Positions 8,026 through 14,453 of a stretch of DNA of 14,528 bases are shown piece by piece. Position numbers and translations under genes: made by a program. This DNA comes from Candidatus Latescibacterota bacterium (GTDB taxonomy: Bacteria > Latescibacterota > UBA2968 > UBA8231). Below the pieces are notes generated by a model. That model saw only the letters and a list, made by a program, of their open reading frames with translations, had not been told where the DNA came from and did not search any database. Numbering within the stretch: position 1 is the first letter of the stretch; each line of letters opens with the position of its first letter. The stretch spans positions 1-14,528 of the forward strand of contig JAJDTN010000313.1 of NCBI GenBank assembly GCA_022827165.1, read 5' to 3'.

Positions 8026-8060
8026 TGCCATAAATGGGCTTTCGTGGCATTTTACTGCCA
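8026..8060. promoter_or_regulatory. Candidate AbiE promoter/operator with three TGCCA half-sites
   Basis: The 39 bp between the kinase stop and the AbiEi ATG hold TGCCATAAA (8026-8034), the inverted copy TGGCATTTT (8045-8053), and TGCCATGAA (8056-8064), which runs into the start codon. The two direct copies are 30 bp apart, three helical turns. TGGCA/TGCCA at 8045-8060 forms a small hairpin. A -35-like TTGCCA (8025-8030) stands 17 bp from a weak CATTTT. AbiEi antitoxins of known systems bind inverted repeats in their own promoter, which suits this position; use of these sites is inference. Confidence 0.5.
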
Positions 8061-8701
8061 TGAAATTCGCCCAACTGCTCGAGATCGTTGGCGAGGAACC
8101 GCTCTTTGAGACCGGCCTGCTCCTCTCCGGGGACGTGGACCCGGCGGATGTGCGCCGGCAACTGTCGCGCTGGACCCGGGCCGGGCGCCTCTACCAGCTG
8201 CGCCGGGGGCTGTACGCCCTGGCGCCACCCTTCCAGAAGACACCACCTCATCCCTTCGTGGTAGCCAACCGCCTGGTGCGCGGCTCCTACGTCAGCTGCC
8301 AGGCGGCCCTGAGCCACCACCATCTGATCCCGGAGTTCAGCACCGTGGTCACCAGTCTCTCCACCGGCAGGCCCGGCCGCCGGGATACCCCTTTCGGCCG
8401 CTTCGTATTTCAACACCTGAGTCCCGCCCTCCTGTACGGCTACCGGGCGGTCGATCCGGGAGACGGACAGCAGGCCTTCGTGGCCCGTCCGGAGAAGGCC
8501 CTGCTGGACCTGGTTCATCTGCAGCCCGGGGGTGACAGTCCGGCCCATCTGAACGGCCTGCGACTGCAGAATCTCGATCTCCTCGATGCCGCCGAGCTGA
8601 AGCGCCTGGCCGGGCGCTCCGGCAGCCCGAAACTGCTGCGCGCGGCACGGAACGTGGCCGCCTTGATCGAGGCCGAGGCGCTGGAGTACGAGACGTTGTG
8701 A
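8060..8701 (+). CDS. abiEi: AbiEi-family antitoxin of a type IV toxin-antitoxin system
   Basis: 213 residues. The N-terminal winged HTH (about 1-55) ends in the family-typical RGLYAL (49-54). The C-terminal domain shows GSYVSCQAALSHHHLI (75-90) and ARPEKALLDL (142-151), both characteristic of AbiEi. In studied members the N-terminal part represses the operon and the C-terminal part counteracts the toxin without stable binding. No ribosome binding site precedes the ATG at 8060. The only upstream in-frame codons back to the kinase stop (8018) contain no usable start, so the mRNA may be leaderless or nearly so. The stop overlaps the toxin start (GTGA at 8698-8701), a tight operon. The pair lies directly behind the histidine kinase and looks accessory to the pump locus. 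Confidence 0.88.
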   Translation: MKFAQLLEIVGEEPLFETGLLLSGDVDPADVRRQLSRWTRAGRLYQLRRGLYALAPPFQKTPPHPFVVANRLVRGSYVSCQAALSHHHLIPEFSTVVTSLSTGRPGRRDTPFGRFVFQHLSPALLYGYRAVDPGDGQQAFVARPEKALLDLVHLQPGGDSPAHLNGLRLQNLDLLDAAELKRLAGRSGSPKLLRAARNVAALIEAEALEYETL

Positions 8702-9510
8702 AGGATTATCTCGCCCAGCAGGTGTCAGGCGCCCGGACCGCGATCCTCGGCCGCAACCTGGTGCGGGAGTACCTGCAGGCTCGCATCCTCGGGAGCCTGC
8801 AGCGCGCCGGGGCCATGGTCCCCCTGGCCTTCCAAGGCGGCACGTGCCTGCGCTTCCTCTACTCCATCCGGCGCTTTTCCGAGGACCTGGACTTCGCCCT
8901 GGAGCGGCCGGAAGCCGCCTGCGATCTACGGGCTTTCCTGCGGATGATCCGGACGGAGCTGGCAGCCGAAGGCTACGCCGTCGAGCTCAGGGTGAGGGAC
9001 GGCGGAGTGGTGCACTCCGCCCGCGTCCGCTTCGCCGGCCTGCTGCACGAACTGGGGCTGTCGCCCCATCCGGAGGAGGTGCTCTCCATCCGCGTCGAGG
9101 TCGACACCCGGCCGCCTTCCGGGGCCGGCCTGGCCACCACGCTCGTCCGCCGCCACGTCACCCTTCGGCTGCAGCACCACGACCAGGCTTCGCTGCTGGC
9201 GGGCAAGCTGCACGCCGTCCTGCAGCGGCCCTGGCCCAAGGGCCGCGACTTCTACGACCTGATGTGGTACCTGAGCGATCCCGAGTGGCCGGCGCCCAAC
9301 CTGGTCCTGCTCGACAACGCGCTGCGGCAGAGCGGATGGGAGGGGGATCTTCCGACCCGGCACACCTGGCGGCGAATCGTCCGCCGCCGGCTGCAGTCGG
9401 CAGACTGGGACCGCCTGAAGGCCGACGTGGGCCCCTTCCTCGAGCCGGGGGCCGACCTTGAGCTGATGACCCGGGAGAACCTGGAACTGGCCCTTGGCGC
9501 GGGGCCCTGA
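8698..9510 (+). CDS. abiEii: AbiEii-family nucleotidyltransferase toxin
   Basis: 270 residues from a GTG that overlaps the antitoxin stop; translational coupling is likely because only a distant GGAG precedes it. Family motifs are intact. FQGGTCLRFLY carries the GGT of the nucleotidyltransferase fold (47-49), RRFSEDLDFAL supplies the two metal-binding acids (Asp63, Asp65), Lys170 lies in LLAGKLHAVLQR, and GRDFYDL (182-188) completes the C-terminal signature. AbiEii enzymes use NTPs to modify and inactivate cellular RNA (tRNA 3' ends in studied relatives) and give growth arrest and phage defence; the substrate here is unknown. Length is within the family range and no active-site loss is seen, so it is probably functional. 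The hairpin at 9528-9552 may mark the end of the operon. Confidence 0.88.
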   Translation: MKDYLAQQVSGARTAILGRNLVREYLQARILGSLQRAGAMVPLAFQGGTCLRFLYSIRRFSEDLDFALERPEAACDLRAFLRMIRTELAAEGYAVELRVRDGGVVHSARVRFAGLLHELGLSPHPEEVLSIRVEVDTRPPSGAGLATTLVRRHVTLRLQHHDQASLLAGKLHAVLQRPWPKGRDFYDLMWYLSDPEWPAPNLVLLDNALRQSGWEGDLPTRHTWRRIVRRRLQSADWDRLKADVGPFLEPGADLELMTRENLELALGAGP

Positions 9511-9527
9511 CGGCCTCGGTCTACTGG

Positions 9528-9552
9528 GGGCGCAGGGATCCTGCTTGCGCCC
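9528..9552 (+). terminator. GC-rich hairpin behind the AbiE operon, possible terminator
   Basis: Perfect 7-bp arms GGGCGCA (9528-9534) and TGCGCCC (9546-9552) enclose an 11-base loop that contains the palindrome GGATCC. It starts 18 bp after the AbiEii stop. No T-run follows, so it is at best a non-canonical terminator or processing site. Confidence 0.35.
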
Positions 9553-9601
9553 GAGCCGCGCCTGCCTGCGCCGGGTCCGCCCGGGCCGCCCCCGCCCCGG
9601 C

Positions 9602-9630
9602 TTGACGATGTCCATGTTCGCGCCTAACTC
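9602..9630 (+). promoter_or_regulatory. Weak sigma-70-like promoter candidate for the PD40 lipoprotein
   Basis: TTGACG (9602-9607) matches five of six -35 bases. It is followed 17 bp later by TAACTC (9625-9630), a poor -10. The spacing and position, 23 bp before the lipoprotein ATG, are possible; the poor -10 keeps confidence low. Confidence 0.25.
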
Positions 9631-9652
9631 GGACCCGAGGAGGGAACCCGCC

Positions 9653-10915
9653 ATGGGCTTCGAGACGGCACGAGGGACGGCTGCGCGGATCACCGGCCGA
9701 GCGATCCTGTCCACCTTGACGATTTCGCTGCTGCCATTGGTTTCGTGCGGCGTCAACGAGGTGACCATTCGCATAGAGGGAGGCGACGGGAACAAGGTCC
9801 GGCTGGACGCCAGCGAGGTCCGGCCCGGATTCAACCGCGTCGTCGACGCGGGGTCCGTTTCCTTCGGAGATGTCGAGGAAGGGGCCTACGCCATCCACGT
9901 CGTGACGAGCCAGCGGCTGATGAGCGACAGCCTGAAGGTGGAGGCGGCGCCCCTCACGGGCGTTCGCAGCTATGGGTTGACGGTCACCATCCCCGGCGGC
10001 CACAACGGCGGCTACCAGCCTCAGGGAACCATCCTCTACACGGCTACGCCGGCGGCGGTGCTGGACTGGGATCTCTACACCATCCCCGCCGCCGGCGGGG
10101 AACCGACCCGCCTCACCGACACGCCCGAGTTCGAGCAGTACCCCGCATGGTCCGCGGACGGCCGGGAGATCGCCTTCGCCCGCGGCCACGTGACAACCAA
10201 CATCGACATCTACGTGATGGCGGCGGACGGCGGCGGCGAGCGCCGCCTCACCGAGCACCCCGAGCGGGACGAACAGCCGGCCTGGTCCCCCGACGGCGGC
10301 ACCATCGCCTTCCTCAGCCATCGCGACGGCGACGTGGCGATCTGGCTCATGGACCCGGACGGCGGCAACAAGCGCAAGCTGGCGCTGGGACGGGAGCCGG
10401 CGTGGTCTCCGGACGGAAACCACATCGCCTTCACCTCCGGGCAGTACGACGGCAATGACGAGATCTACCTAATCGACGCCGATGGCTCCAACCTCCGGCG
10501 CCTCACCACGGACTCCCACTACGACTGGCACGGGGCCTGGTCTCCCGAAGGCCGCCGCCTGGCCTTCAACTCCGAACGTTTCGGGGGCGAGGAGCTGATG
10601 CTGGCCGATGTCGAGAGCGGGAGGCAGGTGCGCGTCACGGTGGCCAAGCACACCTTCGAGCAGGACCCCGTCTGGTCACCGGACGGCCGGGCCCTGGCCT
10701 ACCAGGGGAAGATGAACTTCCGGGAGGACGGCACCCTGGACGTGCACTTCAGCAACTGGACCGGCAAGCACACCCCCCAGGGCGCCTTCGACATCTTCAT
10801 CGTGTCCCCCGTCGGCTTCGATTGGGATCACGTCGAGGAGCGCCCGGTCATGCCGGTCAATCTCACCAACACCCCCGACCGGGAGGAACGGTCGCCCAGG
10901 TGGCGTCCCTTCTGA
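9653..10915 (+). CDS. PD40/TolB-like beta-propeller lipoprotein
   Basis: 420 residues from the ATG at 9653, chosen because GAGGAGGG lies just upstream. The export signal ends in a lipobox (LPLVSCG, Cys32), so it is predicted to be a lipoprotein. Residues about 36-115 form a small beta-rich domain (VTIRIEGGDGNKVRLDASEV, later EEGAYAIHVV). The rest is a beta-propeller of about six blades, each marked by a PD40 motif: AWSADG (165-170), AWSPDG (210-215 and 250-255), AWSPEG (295-300), VWSPDG (340-345) and a final degenerate SPRWRPF. Segments such as DIYVMAADGGGERRLT are typical of TolB-like propellers. The TolB relationship is in fold; nothing here shows it to be the Tol-Pal TolB, whose neighbours are absent. 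It probably binds protein or carbohydrate at the envelope. It ends 4 bp from the converging HTH gene. Confidence 0.85.
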   Translation: MGFETARGTAARITGRAILSTLTISLLPLVSCGVNEVTIRIEGGDGNKVRLDASEVRPGFNRVVDAGSVSFGDVEEGAYAIHVVTSQRLMSDSLKVEAAPLTGVRSYGLTVTIPGGHNGGYQPQGTILYTATPAAVLDWDLYTIPAAGGEPTRLTDTPEFEQYPAWSADGREIAFARGHVTTNIDIYVMAADGGGERRLTEHPERDEQPAWSPDGGTIAFLSHRDGDVAIWLMDPDGGNKRKLALGREPAWSPDGNHIAFTSGQYDGNDEIYLIDADGSNLRRLTTDSHYDWHGAWSPEGRRLAFNSERFGGEELMLADVESGRQVRVTVAKHTFEQDPVWSPDGRALAYQGKMNFREDGTLDVHFSNWTGKHTPQGAFDIFIVSPVGFDWDHVEERPVMPVNLTNTPDREERSPRWRPF

Positions 10916-10919
10916 TCTG

Positions 10920-11123
10920 TCAGGACCGGGATCCGCAAGATGGGTCCGCATCGAGGGTTCCTCGCTCCCGCCGCTTCCTTGCCCAAGGTGTCTCCACGCC
11001 GTACTTCCGGCACAGCCGCCCGAAGCTGCGCAGGGTGATTCCGAGGGCGGCGCAAGCCTCCGTGTTGGTCGGGTACATGCGGGCGGCTCGCTCGATGGTC
11101 GCCTTGTCGAATCCCCGATTCAC
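10920..11123 (-). CDS. Small stand-alone helix-turn-helix protein
   Basis: 67 residues from a GTG at 11123 preceded by a purine-rich stretch (AAGGGGGGAAGGG) that can serve as ribosome binding site. Most of it is one homeodomain/Fis-like HTH: DKATIERAARMYPTNTEACA leads into ALGITLRSFGRLCRKYGVET, followed by a basic tail WARKRRERG. The frame stays open upstream to 11306 (128 residues), but that extension is Ala/Pro/Ser-rich, overlaps a 21-bp tandem repeat and does not look like protein. It is probably a DNA-binding protein with no sensor domain. It lies on the same strand as the permease and 189-residue genes, but a 205-bp gap with a hairpin separates it, so co-transcription is uncertain. Its HTH resembles the C-terminal HTH of the NtrC-type regulator in kind (helix spacing, ALGI/ELGL turn). 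Confidence 0.6.
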   Translation of the reverse strand: MNRGFDKATIERAARMYPTNTEACAALGITLRSFGRLCRKYGVETPWARKRRERGTLDADPSCGSRS

Positions 11124-11199
11124 CCCTTCCCCCCTTCTGGTGAAGGATGAAGGCCGGGCCAATCCCGGCGACTGGGACGAGGACCGTACAGCAACCCCC

Positions 11200-11221
11200 G
11201 TGCCTTCGGTCACGAAGGCAC
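11200..11221 (-). terminator. Perfect 9-bp stem-loop between the membrane protein and HTH genes
   Basis: Arms GTGCCTTCG and CGAAGGCAC enclose a 4-base loop. On the minus strand it is followed by GGGGGTTGCTGT rather than a T-run, so it is not a classical terminator. It may stabilise or attenuate a transcript coming from the permease operon before the HTH gene, 77 bp further on. Confidence 0.4.
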
Positions 11222-11271
11222 GCCGCAGGAGAAGGAGATGATGAGCCGTGGGAACGTACCGTGTGGATGTG

Positions 11272-11313
11272 GCGGGAGCCGCCACCGCCGGGGCGGGATC
11301 CGCCACCGCCGGG
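11272..11313. repeat. Two tandem copies of a 21-bp GC-rich unit
   Basis: Units at 11272-11292 and 11293-11313 are identical except at position 7 (G versus T). The unit contains CCGCCACCGCCGGG. It lies in the spacer downstream of the 189-residue membrane protein gene. No function is evident. Confidence 0.8.
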
Positions 11314-11328
11314 CGGAAGGTGAAGAGC

Positions 11329-11898
11329 CTAGCGGAGGTGACTTGCGATCTGTTTCAAGGACTCTGCCATGTCCTGCTCTGGCGGCGTGCCGAGGCTGCG
11401 GAACCCTTCGAACTGTCCTGCATCGAGCAGGAACTTCTCGGAACGTGGCTTGCCATCCAGATCCTGGTAGGAGACCGCAACATGGAAGGGCCGGAGTCTC
11501 GGCTTCCCGAACAGGCGATGGCTCGCTCCAAAGAGCACGGCATAGGCCTCTCCTTGGGGAAGGAAGCCGAGGGGTCTCCGGTCCGGGGTGTTTCTCACAC
11601 TCACCCCATGGCTCTCGAAGTCGGCCTCGTTGGTCAGGAACCGGAAGCTCACATTCCGGGCGGCCCCTCGGCCGACATTCGAGAGGACGAAGCGGATGAG
11701 ATCCCAGTGGTGCGGATGGTGGGCCAGGTAGGCGACGACCCTGGGCTCCGAGTCGGCCTTTCGCAGGAGCCTGTTCTCCCGGATGAGAGCCCGCGTCAGG
11801 ATGGCGGAGACCGTCGTACCCGCTGCTATGAACAGAGTGGAGATGGCCGTAAGGGCGTGCCAGTGTGACCGGGCGAGCTCAGCGATCAATTCGTGCAT
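11329..11898 (-). CDS. Single-pass membrane protein of unknown function
   Basis: 189 residues from the ATG at 11898, with a weak GAGAGAG upstream. One transmembrane helix lies near residues 15-38 (ALTAISTLFIAAGTTVSAIL). A basic/polar linker follows, then a soluble domain of about 120 residues that opens with EPRVVAYLAHHPHHWDLIRF and VLSNVGRGAARNVSFRFL. This NxGxGxAxNV pattern is common in uncharacterised membrane-anchored proteins with an immunoglobulin-like soluble part; no catalytic residues are evident. The ATG lies 10 bp after the permease stop, so the two are almost certainly co-transcribed from the sigma-54 promoter at 14343-14357. A role beside the pump is plausible but inferred. The opposite strand is also open here (11248-11868), but the translation is not protein-like and I treat it as a shadow. 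Confidence 0.75.
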   Translation of the reverse strand: MHELIAELARSHWHALTAISTLFIAAGTTVSAILTRALIRENRLLRKADSEPRVVAYLAHHPHHWDLIRFVLSNVGRGAARNVSFRFLTNEADFESHGVSVRNTPDRRPLGFLPQGEAYAVLFGASHRLFGKPRLRPFHVAVSYQDLDGKPRSEKFLLDAGQFEGFRSLGTPPEQDMAESLKQIASHLR

Positions 11899-11908
11899 GG
11901 CTCTCTCT

Positions 11909-14287
11909 CTACTCGTCGCACAACGAGTCCACCGGGTTCATGAGGGCCGCGCGCAGGGCGTGGTAGCCCGCCACCAGCCAGGCCAGGCCGAGGGCGACGA
12001 GGCCGCCCGCCAGGTAACTGAGCAGGTCGAGGTCGATGCGGTTCACCTCTTCCGCGAGGAACGACTCCGAGAGCTGGTAGGCAACCGGCAGGGCGATGAC
12101 CACGGCGAGCAGCACCAGCCGCGTGGACTGGGACGACAGCAGCCAGACCACGCTGGCCACCGAGGCGCCGTGGACCTTGCGGATGCCCACCTCCTTCGTG
12201 CGCTTGCTCACGGCGAGGGAAGCCATGCCGAAGACGCCGAGACAGGAGATCAGGGCCAGGAATCCACCCAGCCAGCGAAGCCGGCTGGCGAGGACCGCCT
12301 TGTGCCGATAGCGCTCGGCGATGTGGTCTTCGAGGAAGCGGTAGCTGAAGGGCGTCGTCCCCGGCGCCAGGCGGTCCCAGGCCTCGCGCAAGCCGGCGAG
12401 AGTGCCGGGCAGGTCCGCGGACCCCACGCGCACCAGCACCGTCTCGAGGGGGCGGTGGGGCCGCACGGTGATCACGGTTGGATAGGAGGCCGGGACATAG
12501 GACTTGTGCTCGAAGTTGGAGACCACGCCGATGATCCGCGGCTGCTGCCCGCGCTCGCCCACCAGCTCGGTGCCGATCACCTGACCCTCCAACTGGTCCG
12601 CCAGGCCCTGGTTGACGAGGGCCAGACCTCCTCCGGCCACCGCGTCCGGGGGGAAGTCCTCGCCTTCGATCAGCTCCAGCCCGAGGGTTCGGACGAAGCC
12701 GGGATCAACCTCGATCTGCGCGATCCAGGGACCCTCCTTGCCCTCGAGGTGGAAGCTCCCGTGCCCGGAGACGAAGTCCGTCGAGCCGGACACCCCGAGC
12801 ACACCCGGAAGGGGCAGGGCCTCGCGGCGGAAGATCTCGAGGAAGCGCCGTGACGGGTGCACGCCGTCCGCACTCGATTGGGCGAGAGTCGGGATGCAGA
12901 GCACCGAGCCCGGGTCGAAGCCCTGGTCCATGGACGACCAGTGATCGACCTGCCGCCCCACGACCAGGGCGGTTGTGAGAAAGACGGTGGAGGCGGCGAA
13001 CTGCACGACCACCAGGACGCGGCCGGACCGGGACCTCGCCTGCAGGCGGTCCCGCAGGATCTGCAGCGGCTGCATGCGCGACTGCATCAGGGCCGGGTAG
13101 GCCCCGGCCACGAGCCCCATAACGACCGCGAGGCCGGCCAGGGCCGCCAACATTCCGGACGTGTAGCGCATCTCGAGCTGCAGGTAGACCTGTCCCCACG
13201 TCCCGAGGCGGTTGAGGCCCGGCAGCAAGGTCTCGGTGAGCGGCACGGCCAGGGCCAGGGCGCCGAGGCTGATCAGCACCGACTCTGCCAGGTACTGGCC
13301 CATCACCTGTCCCCGGGTGGCGCCGATGACCTTGCGCACCCCCACCTCCCGCGCTCTCGTCAGCGACATGCCCGCCGCGAGGTTGGCGAAGTTGATGCAG
13401 GCCAGCAGGAGCACGAGGAAAGCGACGAAGGCGTAGCTGTAGGAGAGAGTCATCCCCCCTCTGCTGAGGTCGTGGTGCAGCCGCTTGTCGAAGAGGGGCA
13501 CCAGGGCCAGGTCGTCTCCGTGCTCGTCCGTCTCCATGTAGCGGTCCAGGTCGAAGGCCAGGGCGGCCTCCACGCCCTCGGCGTCGGCGATCTCCAGGAA
13601 GGTCTGGCCGGCCGTGGCCCAGGGACTGGCATCCTCCCCGTGCAACCGGTCGATACGGTCCTGGTGGTGGACGAAGGGGATGACCCAGTCGAAGCGCAGG
13701 CTGGAGGCGTAGGGCACGTCGGCGGCGACCCCGGTGACGACAAAGTCCCCGCCGTCGCCCTGCCACCCGAGCTGGACCGACCGGCCCATGGGGTCCTCGT
13801 CGCCGAAGAGCCGCCGCGCCAGCCGCCGGGTCACGACGATCGAGCCGGGCGCCGCGAGGGCTGTCCCCGGGTCGCCGGCGATCAGGGGGAAGGTGAAGAA
13901 CTCGAAGAACCCGGGGTCAGCATGCAGCCCCTGCTCCTCGAAGACCCGGTCCTCGCAGGAGAGCAGGGCCTCATCCTCCTCCTCGAGGCGCAGCGAGCGC
14001 AGCACCCCGGGGACGGTGGCCACCATCTCGGCGCCCAAGGCACCGGGCGTCCAGCGGTAGGAGTTGCGCAGCGCCTGGCGGTCCTCGGCCTGACGCCAGA
14101 TCACGTAGACCTGGTAGATCCGCTCTCCCCCCGCGTGAAAGCGGTCCCAGGTCAGCTGGCCGTGCAGGAACAGGCCCACCATGATGGTGACCACGTAGGC
14201 CGCGGCCAGCCCGCCCACGTTGATGATGGAATACAACCGGTAGCGCCACAGGTTGCGCCAGGCGGATACCAGGTAGTTGCGCAGCAT
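11909..14287 (-). CDS. ABC transporter permease, MacB/FtsX type with two FtsX domains
   Basis: 792 residues from the ATG at 14287, with GGGGAG five bases upstream. An N-terminal helix (about 20-42) is followed by a large periplasmic MacB-PCD-like domain (about 45-275). The first FtsX core (about 282-405) has TREVGVRKVIGAT-like sequence at 312-324 (REVGVRKVIGAT). A further helix (about 424-444), a second periplasmic domain, and a second FtsX core (about 670-780) with KEVGIRKVHGAS follow. It ends RAALMNPVDSLCDE, typical of this family. About eight helices in total, so one chain carries both halves. It lacks an ATPase domain and must recruit one; the LolD-like ATPase at 2990-3724 is the only candidate here and shares its regulatory signature. 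Such permeases act in macrolide/peptide efflux or lipoprotein handling; the substrate is unknown. Confidence 0.93.
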   Translation of the reverse strand: MLRNYLVSAWRNLWRYRLYSIINVGGLAAAYVVTIMVGLFLHGQLTWDRFHAGGERIYQVYVIWRQAEDRQALRNSYRWTPGALGAEMVATVPGVLRSLRLEEEDEALLSCEDRVFEEQGLHADPGFFEFFTFPLIAGDPGTALAAPGSIVVTRRLARRLFGDEDPMGRSVQLGWQGDGGDFVVTGVAADVPYASSLRFDWVIPFVHHQDRIDRLHGEDASPWATAGQTFLEIADAEGVEAALAFDLDRYMETDEHGDDLALVPLFDKRLHHDLSRGGMTLSYSYAFVAFLVLLLACINFANLAAGMSLTRAREVGVRKVIGATRGQVMGQYLAESVLISLGALALAVPLTETLLPGLNRLGTWGQVYLQLEMRYTSGMLAALAGLAVVMGLVAGAYPALMQSRMQPLQILRDRLQARSRSGRVLVVVQFAASTVFLTTALVVGRQVDHWSSMDQGFDPGSVLCIPTLAQSSADGVHPSRRFLEIFRREALPLPGVLGVSGSTDFVSGHGSFHLEGKEGPWIAQIEVDPGFVRTLGLELIEGEDFPPDAVAGGGLALVNQGLADQLEGQVIGTELVGERGQQPRIIGVVSNFEHKSYVPASYPTVITVRPHRPLETVLVRVGSADLPGTLAGLREAWDRLAPGTTPFSYRFLEDHIAERYRHKAVLASRLRWLGGFLALISCLGVFGMASLAVSKRTKEVGIRKVHGASVASVVWLLSSQSTRLVLLAVVIALPVAYQLSESFLAEEVNRIDLDLLSYLAGGLVALGLAWLVAGYHALRAALMNPVDSLCDE

Positions 14288-14342
14288 CGGGACTCCCCGT
14301 TCGAGTGTGTCCTGCCTTCAAGACGGCTCGGACCGGGGGGCT

Positions 14343-14357
14343 GCAACCAGCGTGCCA
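14343..14357 (-). promoter_or_regulatory. Consensus sigma-54 (-24/-12) promoter of the permease gene
   Basis: The minus strand reads TGGCACGCTGGTTGC, identical to the core consensus TGGCACG-N4-TTGC at every fixed position. The predicted start is near 14331, giving a leader of about 44 bases before the permease ATG at 14287, with GGGGAG in it. Confidence 0.92.
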
Positions 14358-14413
14358 CGGTCGGTTAGTCGTTGCCCCGCCGTGACTTATGCACAAGGAG
14401 GGAGGGGCCGGGA

Positions 14414-14453
14414 CTGTCCGCGTGGGCTACAGTCCCTGTCCGTTGGCGGACAG
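14414..14453. promoter_or_regulatory. Paired palindromic activator site (UAS) upstream of the permease promoter
   Basis: The proximal site (14414-14432, 19 bp) keeps CTGTCCG on one side and CTACAG on the other. After 3 bp, the distal site (14436-14453) is a perfect inverted repeat, CTGTCCG-TTGG-CGGACAG. Centres are about 92 and 113 bp upstream of the predicted start. Architecture and core sequence match the array at 5235-5274. Confidence 0.8.

Noticed and set aside
8045..8059. TGGCATTTTACTGCC as a third sigma-54 promoter, in front of AbiEi.
   Set aside because: The -24 half is good, but the -12 half has GCC instead of TGC, so the essential GC is missing.
9494..9652. An upstream extension of the PD40 lipoprotein, with frame open from 9494.
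   Set aside because: It would overlap the AbiEii gene and bury the export signal and lipobox; the ATG at 9653 has a strong ribosome binding site.
11248..11868. A 206-codon plus-strand frame with a nearby purine-rich stretch.
   Set aside because: It is antisense to the 189-residue membrane protein, whose NxGxGxAxNV pattern and transmembrane helix are protein-like; the plus-strand translation is not.
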